DNA from: Simmondsia chinensis
Lineage: Eukaryota > Streptophyta > Magnoliopsida > Caryophyllales > Simmondsiaceae
Direction of reading: 5' to 3'
Length of the DNA stretch: 64,000 nucleotides
NCBI GenBank assembly: GCA_018398585.1
Contig: JAGTTD010000022.1
Location: 2,631,501 to 2,695,500, forward strand
Positions 42,183 to 54,045 of this stretch are shown one piece after another. The stretch's first letter is position 1; each line of letters opens with the position of its first letter. Below the pieces are notes generated by a model. It saw nothing but the letters and a program-made list of their open reading frames with translations, was not told the DNA's origin and did not search any database. The position numbers and the translations under genes are program-made.

Positions 42183-45100
42183 TCATGGGCGACTAATTAT
42201 GACAGGTTTCAACCCCATCCCTTCACTTGTTTCCAGAACCAAGTCTCTAGCTAGGCCTTTAGTGAATGGATCCGCTAGATTCTGACTTGTTTTCACGAAG
42301 TCCATAGTGATAACACCTTCTCGAATGAGGTGTCTCACCATACTATGTCTTACACCAATGTGTCTGGACTTCCCGTTGTACACCTCATTGTATGCTCTAG
42401 AAAGCGTAGCCTGACTATCACAGTGGATAGAAATTGGTGAGATAGGCTTCGGCCACAAAGGTATCTCATACAAGAGATCCTTTAACCATTCAGCTTCTTT
42501 CGCAACAGAAGTGAGAGCTATAAACTCCGCCGCCATTGTAGAATCAGATATGCAAGTTTGTTTCTTGGAACCCCAAGAAACCACACCCCCACCAAACAGG
42601 AATACCCATCCACTCGTGGATGCATGATCCTCCACATCGGAGATCCAACTTGCATCAGAGTACCCCTCCAAAATAGGAGGATACCCTACATAAGAGAGAC
42701 CATAGTTCATTGTCTTCTTTAGGTACTTCAGTACCTGGTGCACCGCATCCTAGTGCATCTTACTCGGATGGCTGGTATATTTGCTCAGCTATCCAACAGT
42801 AAAGGCTATCTCAGGCCTTGTGCTTGTCATGGCATACATAAGACAGCCAATGGCTCGTGTGTACTCTAGTTATGCCACTGGAGCACCACCATTCGATACC
42901 AATTTCATACTAAGATCCATTGGAATGGATATTGGTGCACAATTAAATAAATGGAACTTTTTCAACACATTTTCAACGTAGTGAGACTGCGTCAAGGAAA
43001 TGGTATCACCATTCCTTACAATCCTTAAACTAAAGATTACTTCCGCCTCACCCATGTCTTTCATAGAAAAGTTTTCAGAGAGAAACCGTTTGGCTCTCTC
43101 TACTTGTTCCATATCAGTACCGAATATCAGCATGTCATCGACATACAAACTTATAATGACCCCTTTGCCATCATCAAACTTGCTATAGACACATTTATCT
43201 GATTCATTTATAACGAATCCGTTGTTGAGAACAACTTGATCAAACATCTGGTGCCATTGCTTCGGGGCTTGCTTTAGCCCATACAGAGAATGTATGAGTT
43301 TACATATTTTTCTCTCTTGGCCCGGAACAACAAAACCTTCCGATTGTTCCATGTACACTTCCTCCTCTAGCTCACCATTCAGGAATGCCGTTTTGACATT
43401 CATTTGGTGTATCACTAGTTTATAAATAGAGGCAAGGGCAATCAATACCCTTATCGTCGATATTCTTGCAACGGGGGCATACGTGTCAAAGTAGTCCAAC
43501 CCATGCTTTTGGGTGAACCCTTTAGCCACCAATCGGGCCTTATACTTGTCTATTATTCCATCGATTTTCATCTTCTTTTTGAAGATTCATTTGCACCCGA
43601 TAGGCTTACTACATCGTGTAAGATCCACCAATATCCAGGTATTATTTCCAATGATGGAATCCATCTCATCATTCACTGCCTCTCTCCAGAAGGAGGCATC
43701 ATGAGACCTCATTGCCTCATTAAATGTCATGGGATCAGCTTCCATGACACAACAATATGGAGCCACTTGGTCCACATCGTTCCTCGAACCTTCTACCAAA
43801 AATGTGTAGAAGTCCGAACCGAAAGATTTCTCTTTCCTTGCTCTCTTACTCCTTCAGAGTTCTAGAGCACTTTCAGGGATATCTTCCCTCTCATAACGAA
43901 CATCGTCATATGACACTTGAGTGTCACTTTCAACCGGTACATAATCCCTCGGTCTAGGGATAGAAGTAAACTGATTCTCATCAAATATCGCGTCTCTCGA
44001 TTCTATTATCGTATTCACATTGATATAATCATTAGGTTCAGTTACATAGAACTGATATGCCTTGCTATGAGACTCATAACCAACAAAGATGCAATCAATG
44101 TCTCTTTCACCTAACTTTTTACGTTTAGGTTCAGAGACTTTAACAACTGCCCTACACCCCCACACTTTCAGGTAAGTCAGATTAGGGGCTTGTTTGTTCC
44201 ACAATTCATATGGGGTTATCTTATTTCTTTTGTTTGGAACTCTATTCAATATGTGACAGGCAGTTAACATAACCTCACCCCAAAACCCATCGCTGAGACC
44301 GGAATATGACAACATGGAATTAACCATTTCAGTTAGAGTCCGGTTTTTTCTCTCTGCCACGCCATTCTGTTGTGGCGTATATGGAGCAGTTATTTCATGT
44401 ATAATTCCGGTGGTTTCGAAATACTTAGGATCGTAGTACTCCCCACCGGTCCGACCTAAGGCGTTTGAGGAAGGTCTCAAAATGTAATTCAGTTTCTGCT
44501 TTATATGCTTTAAATCTATCAAGTGACTCTTCTTTGTGACTTATCAGATATACATAACAAAATCTCGATCAGTCATCTATAAATGTCACAAAGTAATTCT
44601 TTCCACCTAAACTCGGTGTGTGCTTGAAATCACATAAATCGCTATGTACTAGGTCAAGTAGATTAGTCTCTCTTTGCATTGAAGGAAATGGTAGTTTCGT
44701 TATCTTAGTTAACATTCACATTTTGCATTTATCATCAATTTTATCTATGTGAGGAATCAACGAAGAATTAACCATTTCATGCAATCTACAAAAATTCACA
44801 TGACCAAACCTTTGATGCCATAAAAACGACGAATCAAGAACATAAACAGAACTATTAATTTTATTATCAATGTTCATCTTGAACATACCATTACATAAGT
44901 ACCCTTTGCCAACGAAGACTCCACCCTTAGACAAAACAAACTTGTCGGCCTCGAAGACCAACTTGAACCCAAATCGATTTAACTGGCCACCGGACACGAG
45001 GTTCTTCTTAACGTCAGGAGCGAAGCATATATCGGTTAAAGTAAGGATTTTTCCAGACGTGAAAAGTAAATCAACTTTTCCCTTTCCTTTAACCGGTATC

Positions 45101-46099
45101 GACGCCCCATTTCCCATGAACAATTCAGTTCTGTTGTCCATGGGCTCAAAAGTCGTGAAGAACCCCTTGTCCTTACACACATGTCTCGTGGCACCGGAGT
45201 CAACCCACCAAGAGTTATCACTCTCGACTAAATTGACTTCCGATATCATCGCCTCGAACCTATTGTTCGAATTTTTGGCGCGATGATCAAGCCCCTTGCC
45301 TTTATTCTTTTTAAGGCGATAACAGTTCTTGCGTAAGTGACCGGGCTTCTGAGACTCCCACAGACCATTTGTGGCCTCTTGTCATTCTTCTTCTTTGAAA
45401 GTATCCGGTTTTCTTGGGTTCCTTGCTTGACTGGCCTTCTTATGTGATATTGATTTTACAAACATCACCAGGGCGGTCTTTGTTGTCATCTTGTACCCTA
45501 TAACCTTCCTCAATACGTAAATGGTTAGCCAATTCCTCAGTTGACATATCTTCCTTCTTGTGTTTAAGACTTTTCTTAACATCTTTCCAAGAAGGAGGAA
45601 GTTTGTCAATTAAGGAAGGAACAACTATGGTATCGTCAATGTTCGTTTTATGTTGTTTGAAATTATTCAATATTCGCTCGATTTCATGAAATTGCTCCAT
45701 GACAGAACGATCATCTACCATCTTATAATTATTAAACTGACTAGCCAGGAACTTTTTGCTTGTAGCATCCTCGGCCATATAGCGTGCCTCAAGAGCGTCC
45801 CGCAATTCCTTCGTGGTCGGCACGTTCGAGTAGATATCAAACAGGGCATCAGTCATACCATTCAGAATAAGCCCTTTGCAGATGTAGTCAAAGTTCTCCC
45901 ACTTCAGTATGGCCCTCTGCTCGGCCAACGTCTCCTCCTCCTCAGAGACGGGGGATGGAGATGGTGTATTATGGACATATACCACATTCAGCATCGTAAT
46001 GAGGAAGTGCATCTTCCTCTGCCATCGGCGGAAGTTCCCGCCATCAAAACGGTCCAACTTCACAAACTTGGTTGTCATTTCCCTTAGTGATGAAGCCAT
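42183..46099 (-). pseudogene. Copia gag-pol polyprotein, disrupted
   Basis: Start ATG at 46099. Gag (46099-45440) with KLDRFDGGNFRRWQRKM at the N-terminus; after a frameshift the zinc knuckle (near 45340) reads WESQKPGHLRKNC, with one cysteine replaced. Protease WWVDSGATRHVC (about 45215). Integrase: WHQRFGH, HSDL-type and TAPYTPQQNGVAERKNRT (44395). RT: YKARLVAKGFTQ, KTAFLNGELEEEVYM, SLYGLKQAPKQW and the active site YVDDM (43140). RNase H: SDASW, DSTMAAEFIALT, SRHIGVRHSMVRHLI. Stops interrupt it between gag and protease, after the HHCC domain, before RT (CK-stop-IFK at an expected Trp), and three times near 42870-42745. Several are TGG or CAA changes. No longer functional. Confidence 0.92.
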
Positions 46100-46128
46100 A
46101 ACCCAAATCAGAAATTAAACCTTAAGAT

Positions 46129-46801
46129 TGTTAAAACAAATTTGCGAAATACTTGCAAAATACTTGCAACCGGGTAACCGTGAGATCTCAGGTATTGAGG
46201 CTGTGTAATACTTTCCTTAAGGTTTATTTCGGTATATGAAATATCCTCGGGGATACAACAACAACCAAAAATGAAGCAAGGATGTGTAAAGGGAGAGATA
46301 GATCGAGATATGAAGAGATTGATGTTTGTTGTTCAAGAACATAACACAAGAACACTTGAATACAAAGATCCTTTAATCTTATTTTTCCCCTGTGTTTTTC
46401 ATTCAATAATAATCATCATGAAAGTGTGGAGCATATATATGTATTCATGAAAAAAGACGTCCCAAAATGAAGAGCCACAAGAGACACAACGAACCAGGAA
46501 AAAAACGCGTAGATAAACCGTCAAAACAGACCTGTGTGTTGACACACAGATCAACCCACAGTCTTACTGTAGATCTGTGTGTCGACACACACTTCCTAGG
46601 TGTCAACACATAAAATCCCTCCGTGCGCTTCTTTAAAGGGCTATGTGTCGACACACGGGCCATGTGTCGACACACACCCCTAACAAGCTCTAAACATTCA
46701 AAACAAGTATCGGGACAATCTTAAATACATCTTATACCTACATAAACAACATTTAACATATTTACGTATTATTCAACACATATTTTAAAAATACATTAAT
46801 A
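46129..46801 (-). repeat. 5' LTR of the minus-strand copia element
   Basis: Pairs with 40922-41617. The terminus ATACATTAATA is a mutated form of ATACATCAACA. It has about five TGTGTCGACACA-type palindromes (46533-46672) and TATATAT near 46434. An 11-bp 'aaatacttgc' unit is duplicated at its inner end (46147-46168). Confidence 0.85.
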
Positions 46802-46806
46802 ATACG

Positions 46807-46854
46807 AGCTATCTATTTTATACTACAATTGTGTCGCTAATTATCGGGAAAAAA
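46807..46854 (+). mobile_element. LINE 3' tail, right part
   Basis: Ends aattgtgtcgctaattatcg, ggaaaaaa. Continues from 40850-40921. Confidence 0.6.
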
Positions 46855-46999
46855 GAAGGTGTATCATCTTCATGGAAGATGGCATCATGGTTGTTTGTAA
46901 ACTGCAGACAAAAAAGGGTCAAAGTCAAAGCACACGGTTTTAATATATCGAGGTGCTTTATGCCATTCTTTTTTTTTATAATTTTTTTTTATAATTTTC
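46855..46999. other. Non-coding stretch
   Basis: No gene seen. Confidence 0.4.
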
Positions 47000-47512
47000 A
47001 CTTGGTCAAACAGTTTCAATATATATAATAAGATGTCCTAAAATTTAAATATTTTATCGATTAAATATTTTGAGGCTTAAAAAGTTTATTACATTGGTAT
47101 TGTCCAGTAGAATTTGAGGATTTCATCATGAAATGCTCCGAATTTCCTTGCAACAAAATATGAATATCTTCTCCGAAATCTGGTGAGTTTTCGTTGAAAA
47201 ATACTAATATAGAATATGATTTCTATATTACATAAGTACACATCAGTTAATTTTGGCGGCGTTTTGTTGAACTCGGCAATTTTTTGTCAGAAAGTATTAA
47301 TATGGAATGTACACATTATTGTAATCGTATGTGATACTAGCAATTCTATCAAAAAAAAACCATTAGAATCCGATAATAATTCACTTAATTTAATAGAAGG
47401 ATATTTAAATAATAATATTTTAATACCTTATAATAGCCTATTTATATATTAAAATATCAGATCATCTTAATAATTAGTCACCAAATTTCAAGATATATAA
47501 ATTCCTTCTAGT
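47000..47512. repeat. Long-TIR AT-rich MITE, copy 4
   Basis: 'tcaatatatataataagatg' at the left and 'tatattaaaatatcagatc...aataattagtcaccaaatttc' at the right match the inverted ends of the family. Its right end is repeated at 53660-53760 beyond the copia element. Confidence 0.6.
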
Positions 47513-47527
47513 CTTCTTATTCGGCCC
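47412..47527 (+). repeat. 116-bp direct repeat, left copy
   Basis: Identical base for base, as far as I can read, to 53660-53775. It starts ataatattttaatacc and ends ttattcggccc. The normal copia duplication is 5 bp. Confidence 0.92.
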
Positions 47528-48500
47528 TATATGACTTAACTATGTCAAGAAAATTTAAGTCAAGAAATGTTCAAATATTATAGATTAAAGGGTGTAAATG
47601 TCAAGTAACATAAGTTGTAAATTTTTGGTAAATGTAATTTTTTGTACCCAGCTGTTAAAATACATTTAAATAAATCAAAGAGGTAAAATGTCATTGCTGC
47701 CCCTGCCCGTGTGCGATATTTACTTGCCCGTGCCACTACCCGCTGCCCAAAGCTTCTCCAGGAAGCTTCCCTGATTCAGTTTTTAAGTGGCTGCCACGCG
47801 TCAGCCATCCGGGTCAACTGTTTGTGTTTCTTGTGGGCTTTTATGGACCGTTGATCTGGTTCGTACGAACGGCCGAGATTGAACCTTGGAGCTTTGCCAC
47901 GGATCGGAGTTCGGTTGCCTATATATACTGACCCTTTTTTAGGGTTTGCTGTACGCTCTTCATTTTCTCTCCGTTTTTCTCTTCAGCCACCGCCTCTTTT
48001 TCATTTGCTCTGGCGATCTTGAGGCGATCGAAGGCGATTGAGTATATCCGTGGGTGTTAAGGCTTGATCGTTCAAATCTTGGTAGTTTGGAGCATGTATG
48101 AAGCCTTGTAGGCTTCGGTTGTGAGCTTTCTCTTCCCTTACTCTTTATTTTCGTTCTTCTTGAGGTTTCTGACTTAGAAGCCTTAAGGATCGGTTTTGTA
48201 TAAAGTTGTATATCGTTGAAGTCTGGTCTGTAATATTTGAACTCAACTTAGAGTGGATAGACTTCCCTAGAAATAGGGAGCCGTGGAGTAGGTCCTTCTT
48301 TAAAGGCTGAACCACGTAAAATCTCGTTGGTATCCCTGTGTTCTTTGTGCATGTGTTCGGTGTTGGATGAATCTTGCTAAACTACAGTCACAGGTTTCTT
48401 GAACTAGATCTGAAGTGGTGAATGTTTGTTGTTATTGACGTTTTCTCAAGAACTAAAGTTAATAAGATTAAACCCTAGGAATACGACCTGAAACTCAACA
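47525..48500 (+). repeat. 5' LTR of the plus-strand copia element (15 bp missing at its start)
   Basis: Ends ...CAACA at 48500, directly before the primer site. It begins ccctatatgac, whereas the 3' LTR has TGTTGTAAAATTGGT before that. Promoter features: GGAAGCTTCC (47761-47770) in a longer inverted block, the palindrome GGTTCGTACGAACGG (around 47858), and TATA box ctatatatactg (47919-47930). Confidence 0.92.
47751..47771 (+). promoter_or_regulatory. Heat-shock-element-like site in the LTR
   Basis: agcttctccaggaagcttcc contains GAAGCTTC (GAA-nn-TTC) and a further TTC upstream, resembling HSF-binding nGAAnnTTCn units, about 150 bp upstream of the TATA box. It is also present in the 3' LTR (52922-52942). 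Function is inference. Confidence 0.35.
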
Positions 48501-48502
48501 AG

Positions 48503-48514
48503 TGGTATCAGAGC
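48503..48514 (+). promoter_or_regulatory. Primer binding site (initiator Met-tRNA)
   Basis: TGGTATCAGAGC, two bases after the LTR end, is the standard Ty1/copia minus-strand primer site. Confidence 0.95.
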
Positions 48515-48542
48515 ATCAGGTTCTTTACCTTAAAGAAACAGT

Positions 48543-51500
48543 ATGGCGTCTGCTAGGGTTGATATTGAAAGGTTTGACGGTAGGAATGATTTCAACCTAT
48601 GGAAACTAAAAATGAAAGCAATCCTTATGGCACAAGGTGCTGGAACTGCACTTTTGCCCGAAAAGGATCAACCAACTTATCTAACTGAAAAGGAGAAAGT
48701 AGAAGTCGAACATAAAGCTTATGCTTCTTTATTACTTAGTCTTGATAACTAGGTACTTAATCAGATTCGCTCTGAAAAGACCGTAGCAGATATATGGGCT
48801 AAGTTAGAGGAAATCTACAAGTCTGAGTCATTGTCCAATAGGATATTGTGCATGGAATCCCTTTTCACCTTTAAGGTGAGTGAGACTAAACCCCTAGAGG
48901 ACTCTATAGATGAGTTCCATAAAATTTGTCAAGATCTAGAAAACGTTAAAGTTACTGTTGCTGATGAATTGTTGGCTGTATTGTTACTATGTGCCTTACC
49001 TAAATATCTTAGGTCCTTTAAAGACACACTAAGATATGGACGTGACACTGTAGCATTGAAAGACGTAACAAAGGCCCTAAGATCCAAGATCCTAGAACTT
49101 AGGAAGGAAGGGAAGTACCCACCAACCAGTAACAGTGGGGAAAGGCTGTCAGTCAAGGGTAGGACAAAGACTCGAGACAACCATAACAACCATAACAACC
49201 ATAACAACCATAACAATCATAACAACCATAATAACTACAACAATAAAGAAAGGAGAAGAAGTAAGAGTCGAAACAGATCTAGTTCAAGACCTAGAAGAGA
49301 TTGTAGTAAAGTAAAGTGTTATGAGTGTGGTAAACTAGGCCACATTAAAAGATACTGTCCAGATTACCAAAGAAAATTTAACGGCACAACTGACAACACT
49401 GAATTTAATGACGGATATGACTCCGCTGAAGTATTAGTAGTATCCATAGACCAAACTACACATGAGTGGGTTCTAGACTCAGGGTGTAGCTTCCATATGA
49501 CTTCAGATAGATCCTTCTTTACTGAATACCGGACTGTAGCTGGGGGAAAGGTGCTGTTGGGAAATAACCACGGATGCCAAGTAGTTGGGATAGGGTCAGT
49601 TAGGGTTAAGGGGTCAAATGGGATTGACTTTACCCTAAAGGGAGTTAGGCATGTGCCTGAACTTAGAAGGAACCTAATTTCTCTAGGACAATTAGACCAG
49701 GCTGGTATGACCTTAAAGGCACAACAGGGGGTAACGAAGGTCCTTAAGGGTTCCCTTGTAATGCTAAGAGGAGAGGTCAAGAACGGTCTATATGTGCTTA
49801 GAGGTGACGTAGTTCCTGCTGGCTGCTCTATTGTAGAGAAAACTGACCTAACCAACCTTTGGCACAAAAGATTAGGACATATATCAGAGAGGGGCCTGAA
49901 TGAGCTGAACAAGAGAGGGCTGTTAGGGGGTGGTTATGTGTCTAAACCTGATTTCTGTGAGTCATGCATATTTGGAAAACATCATAAACTATCTTTTAAA
50001 TCTGGAATCCATATAACTAAGTCACCGGTAGACTATAACCACTCTGACCTGTGGGGACCAGCAAGGGTACCCACTTTAGGTGGAGCATACTACTTCCTAT
50101 CTATGGTAGATGATTTCTCTAGGAAGGTTTGGGTTTACCTACTTAAAACAAAGGATGAATGTTTTAGTGCCTTTGTTAGGTGGAAGAACCTTATAGAAAA
50201 TCAAACAGGTAGGAAGATTAAGGTACTTAGAACTGATAATGGACTTGAATATATAAACACTGAATTTGATAGTTTATGTGCTCAAAATGGTATTAAAAGA
50301 CACAACACTGTTAGGAAAACTCCTCAACAAAACGGACTAGTTGAAAGAATGAACCGTACGCTCCTAGACAGGGTAAGATGCATGTTATTTGCATCAGGAC
50401 TTGGTAAAAACTTTTGGGGGGAGGCTGTAGCTACTGCATGTTATCTAATTAATCGTACTCCCTCCTCTGCAATTGACTTTAAAACCCCTGAGGAAAAATG
50501 GATTGGAAAAACAAGCGACTATTCTATTTTAAAGGTTTTTGGATGTGCTGCGTATGCACATCAATCTGAAGGAAAACTTGAACCCAGGGCTGTAAAAGGT
50601 GTTTTTCTAGGCTATCCGGATGGTGTAAAGGGGTATAGGGTGGGTGTTAGGGATGGAAACAGAACCAAAATCATAATTAGTACGGATGTAACCTTTAATG
50701 AAGAGGAATTCCCTTACTTGGAGAAAATAATAGCTGCTGGTACAGCAGCCACTTCCTCCAACCCTAGGAAGTATGATCCTGAACTCTACGAGTTCGAGAT
50801 CAGCCCACCAAAGCCTATATACCAGGAAAACCAGACCTTAAATCCTAAGGAAGAGGTGACCGACAGTGTTGAAGGGAGCACTGAACCTCAAGAAACAATT
50901 GAACAAACAGACCTATCAAACTACCAACTAGCTAGAGATAGGAAGAGGAGAGAAATTAGGGCACCAGTTAGGTTTGGCAGTGCGGATTGTATTGCATTTG
51001 CCCTAAATACTGCCCTAGAGTATGTAGAATCAGAACCTCTCACTTATACTTAGGCTATTAGTGGGGCTGCCTCTGAACAGTGGCTCAAAGCCATGACAGA
51101 GGAAATGGAGAGCCTCAAAAGGAACAAAACTTGGGTTTTGGTTCCTAAACCAATGGATAGGAAGTTGGTAGGTTCTAAGTGGATTTATAAGGTAAAAGAA
51201 CCCGATACATCATCTAGACAGCCAAGATTCAAGGCTCGACTAGTTGCAAAAGGTTTTTCACAAAAAGAAGGGGTAGACTATAATAAGATTTTTTCTCCCG
51301 TTGTAAAGCACACAACTATAAGAATACTTATGGCACTAACGGCTAAGTTTAGCCTATTTCTGGAACAAATGGATGTTACAACAGCTTTCCTTCATGGTGA
51401 GCTGGATGAGGAAATCTTTATGGCCCAACCTGAGGGCTTTATTGAACCAAACCATGAAAACCATGTTTGTCTACTTAAGAGGTCTTTATATGGCCTAAAA

Positions 51501-52605
51501 CAATCCCCTAGACAATGGTACAAACGCTTTGACCAATTTATAAGAAGTAGGGGCTTTAGTAGATCAATACATGACACTTGTTTTTATTTTAAACATGTTG
51601 ATACTGTTGATGCACTGTATTTGCTGATTTATGTGGATGATATGTTGCTGGCCAGTAAATCCATGAATCATATTAATGATTTGAAACTAACGCTTTGTGC
51701 TGAGTTTGATATGAAAGATCTAGGAAAGGCCAAGAAGATACTTGGTATGGAAATTACCAGGGATCCAGCAGCTGAAACAGTGCACTTATCTCAACAAAGG
51801 TATTTGGAAAAGGTATTGGTTAGATTCAACATGTCTGAATGTAAACCTGTAAAATTGCCCTTAGCAAGTCAGTATAAGTATACAGTTCAACAGTGTCCCA
51901 CGAATGAGATAGAAAAGAAACAAATGGAAAGAGTCCCATATGCGAATGTTATAGGTTCCTTAATGTATGCTATGACTTGTACACGTCCAGACTTAGCTTT
52001 CCCTTTAAGTGTTTTGTCTAGGTTTATGAGTAACCCCGGAAAGGAACATTGGGATGGAGTTAAGTTGTTGTTAAGGTACATCAAACAAACCTATAAACTG
52101 GGACTTACTTTTGGACGGACAAAAACCTACCTTAGATATAGGTTACACCGATTCTGACTTTGGGGGAGACGTAGATAAAAGGAGGTCCACTAGTGCTTAT
52201 ATTTACACTTTAAATGGTGGAGCCATTTGTTGGAAGTCTAAGTTGCAGCCTGTGACTGCGCTGTCAACCACTGAGGCTGAATTTGAGGCCATCACAGAAG
52301 CCATAAAAGAGGCTATCTGGCTGAGAGGCTTACTGTCAGAAATAAACCTCGATAATGGGCCTCCCGTACTGTTTTCGGACAGTCAATCAGCCCTTGCATT
52401 GTGTAAAAACCCCGTGTTTCATGATAGGACTAAGCACTTAGCTATCAAGAGGAATTTTGTAAATGACATGCTTGAAAGGAACACTGTTGAACTGCGAAAA
52501 ATCTGTACTGCTGAAAATCCAGTGGATATGGGCACAAAAATTTTGACTTTGGACAAGTTACTTAAGTGTATTAACTTGGTTCAAAGTAATTGGGACCATG
52601 GATGA
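48543..52605 (+). pseudogene. Copia gag-pol polyprotein, nearly intact
   Basis: ATG 48543. Gag (RFDGRNDFNLWKLKMKAIL...), a tandem His-Asn-Asn stretch encoded by nine-base repeats (49180-49235), a basic region, and zinc knuckle CYECGKLGHIKRYC (49318). Protease WVLDSGCSFHM (49470). Integrase HHCC (WHKRLGH...CESC), then HSDLWGP, MVDDFSRKVWVYL and TPQQNGLVERMNRT. RT: FKARLVAKGFSQ, TTAFLHGELDEEIFM, RSLYGLKQSPRQW, YVDDMLL (51625). RNase H: YTDSDFGGD, STTEAEFEAI, DRTKHLAIKRNF. Defects: TAG at 48750 in gag, TAG at 51051 between integrase and RT, and a one-base shift near 52133 before RNase H. It would make virus-like particles and integrate cDNA; this copy cannot. Confidence 0.95.
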
Positions 52606-52680
52606 CGAACCCAATGTGTTTTGCTCCTATTACTAGGGAATGTCCAGTAGTTAACCCATATAGGTACCAAGGTGGAGAAT

Positions 52681-53659
52681 TGTTGTAAAATTGGTCCCTA
52701 TATGACTTAACTATGTCAAGAAAATTTAAGTCAAGAAATGTTCAAATATTATAGATTAAAGGGTGTAAATGTCAAGTGACATAAGTTGTAAATTTTTGGT
52801 AAATGTAATTTTTTGTACCCAGCTGTTAAAATACATTTAAATAAATCAAAGAGGTAAAATGTCATTGCTGCCCCTGCCCGTGTGCGATATTTACTTGCCC
52901 GTGCCACTACCCGCTGCCCAAAGCTTCTCCAGGAAGCTTCCCTGATTCAGTTTTTAAGTGGCTGCCACGCGTCAGCCATCCGGGTCAACTGTTTGTGTTT
53001 CTTGTGGGCTTTTATGGACCGTTGATCTGGTTCGTACGAACGGCCGAGATTGAACCTTGGAGCTTTGCCACGGATCGGAGTTCGGTTGCCTATATATACT
53101 GACCCTTTTTTAGGGTTTGCCGTACGCTCTTCATTTTCTCTTCAGCCACCGCCTCTTTTTCATTTGCTCTGGCGATCTTGAGGCGATCGAATGTGATTGA
53201 GTATATCCGTGGGTGTTAAGGCTTGATCGTTCAAATCTTGGTAGTTTGGAGCATGTATGAAGCCTTGTAGGCTTCGGTTGTGAGCTTTCTCTTCCCTTAC
53301 TCTTTATTTTCGTTCTTCTTTAGGTTTCTGACTTAGAAGCCTTAAGGATCGGTTTTGTATAAAGTTGTATATCGTTGAAGTCTGGTCTGTAATATTTGAA
53401 CTCGACTTATAGGGGATAGACTTCCCTAGAAATAGGGAGCCGTGGAGTAGGTCCTTCTTTAAAGGCTGAACCACGTAAAATCTCGTTGTTATCGCTGTGT
53501 TCTTTGTGCATGTGTTCGGTGTTGGATGAATCTTGCTAAACTACAGTTACAGGTTTCTTGAACTAGATCTGAAGTGGTGAATGTTTGTTGTTATTGACGT
53601 TTTCTCAAGAACTAAAGTTAATAAGATTAAACCCTAGAAATACGACCTGAAACTCCACA
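52681..53659 (+). repeat. 3' LTR of the plus-strand copia element
   Basis: 979 bp, TGTTGTAAAA...CTCCACA. The end is mutated from CAACA. It lacks 11 bp (tctccgttttt-type) present in the 5' LTR. Confidence 0.92.
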
Positions 53660-53775
53660 ATAATATTTTAATACCTTATAATAGCCTATTTATATATTAA
53701 AATATCAGATCATCTTAATAATTAGTCACCAAATTTCAAGATATATAAATTCCTTCTAGTCTTCTTATTCGGCCC
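53660..53775 (+). repeat. 116-bp direct repeat, right copy
   Basis: Matches 47412-47527 exactly and continues into unique sequence (agtccagttaaac). Confidence 0.92.
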
Positions 53776-53854
53776 AGTCCAGTTAAACGTAACATTGAAC
53801 TGACTGGGCCTAATGGGCTGAAATATTCTTAGATGGGCCTGGTTTTGATGGGCC
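53771..53854. promoter_or_regulatory. Cluster of five TGGGCY/GGCCCA motifs
   Basis: GGCCCA 53771, TGGGCC 53805, TGGGCT 53814, TGGGCC 53834, TGGGCC 53849: five Site II-type motifs in 84 bp. Such clusters mark plant housekeeping promoters, but no gene follows in the visible sequence. Confidence 0.35.
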
Positions 53855-54045
53855 GAATCCAACTTGAAATTAGCAATGAACAACGATGTTTAAAAAAAAA
53901 AAAAAAAATTTTAAAAGAGCAACTCATCAAAAACTTCAAAATCGATCATAATTTTGTACATGATGTGTATAAGATAAAAATTAGTCCATAAAAAATAGTT
54001 ATTTAAATTTTTTTTTTTATTGTTAGTTATATTTTCCCAACTGTA

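Larger units (their letters stand above)
40922..46801 (-). mobile_element. Complete Ty1/copia retrotransposon, minus strand, inactive
   Basis: 5,880 bp flanked by ATACG (40917-40921 and 46802-46806). LTRs of 696 and 673 bp enclose gag-pol in the copia order (protease, integrase, RT, RNase H). 565 bp lie between the pol stop (42183) and the 3' LTR. The two LTRs differ by many substitutions and by the number of TGTGTCGACACA palindromes, so it is older than the element at 47.5 kb. No Met-tRNA primer site is visible next to the 5' LTR; the adjoining sequence is atcttaaggtttaatttctg. It inserted into a LINE tail. Confidence 0.92.
47525..53659 (+). mobile_element. Ty1/copia retrotransposon, plus strand, recent and nearly intact
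   Basis: Two LTRs (left lacking its first 15 bases) enclose a primer site TGGTATCAGAGC, gag-pol and a polypurine tract (aaggtggagaa, 52669-52679). The LTRs differ by about a dozen substitutions in some 960 bp plus one 11-bp indel, so the insertion is fairly recent. Gag-pol has two stops and one frameshift. The left junction shares only CCC between flank and LTR, and the flanks are a 116-bp direct repeat. Confidence 0.95.

Noticed and set aside
49180..49235. Nine-base direct repeats that could suggest a CRISPR-like or minisatellite array
   Set aside because: The units (cataacaac) are contiguous without spacers and lie in the gag frame encoding His-Asn-Asn; the context is a plant retrotransposon.
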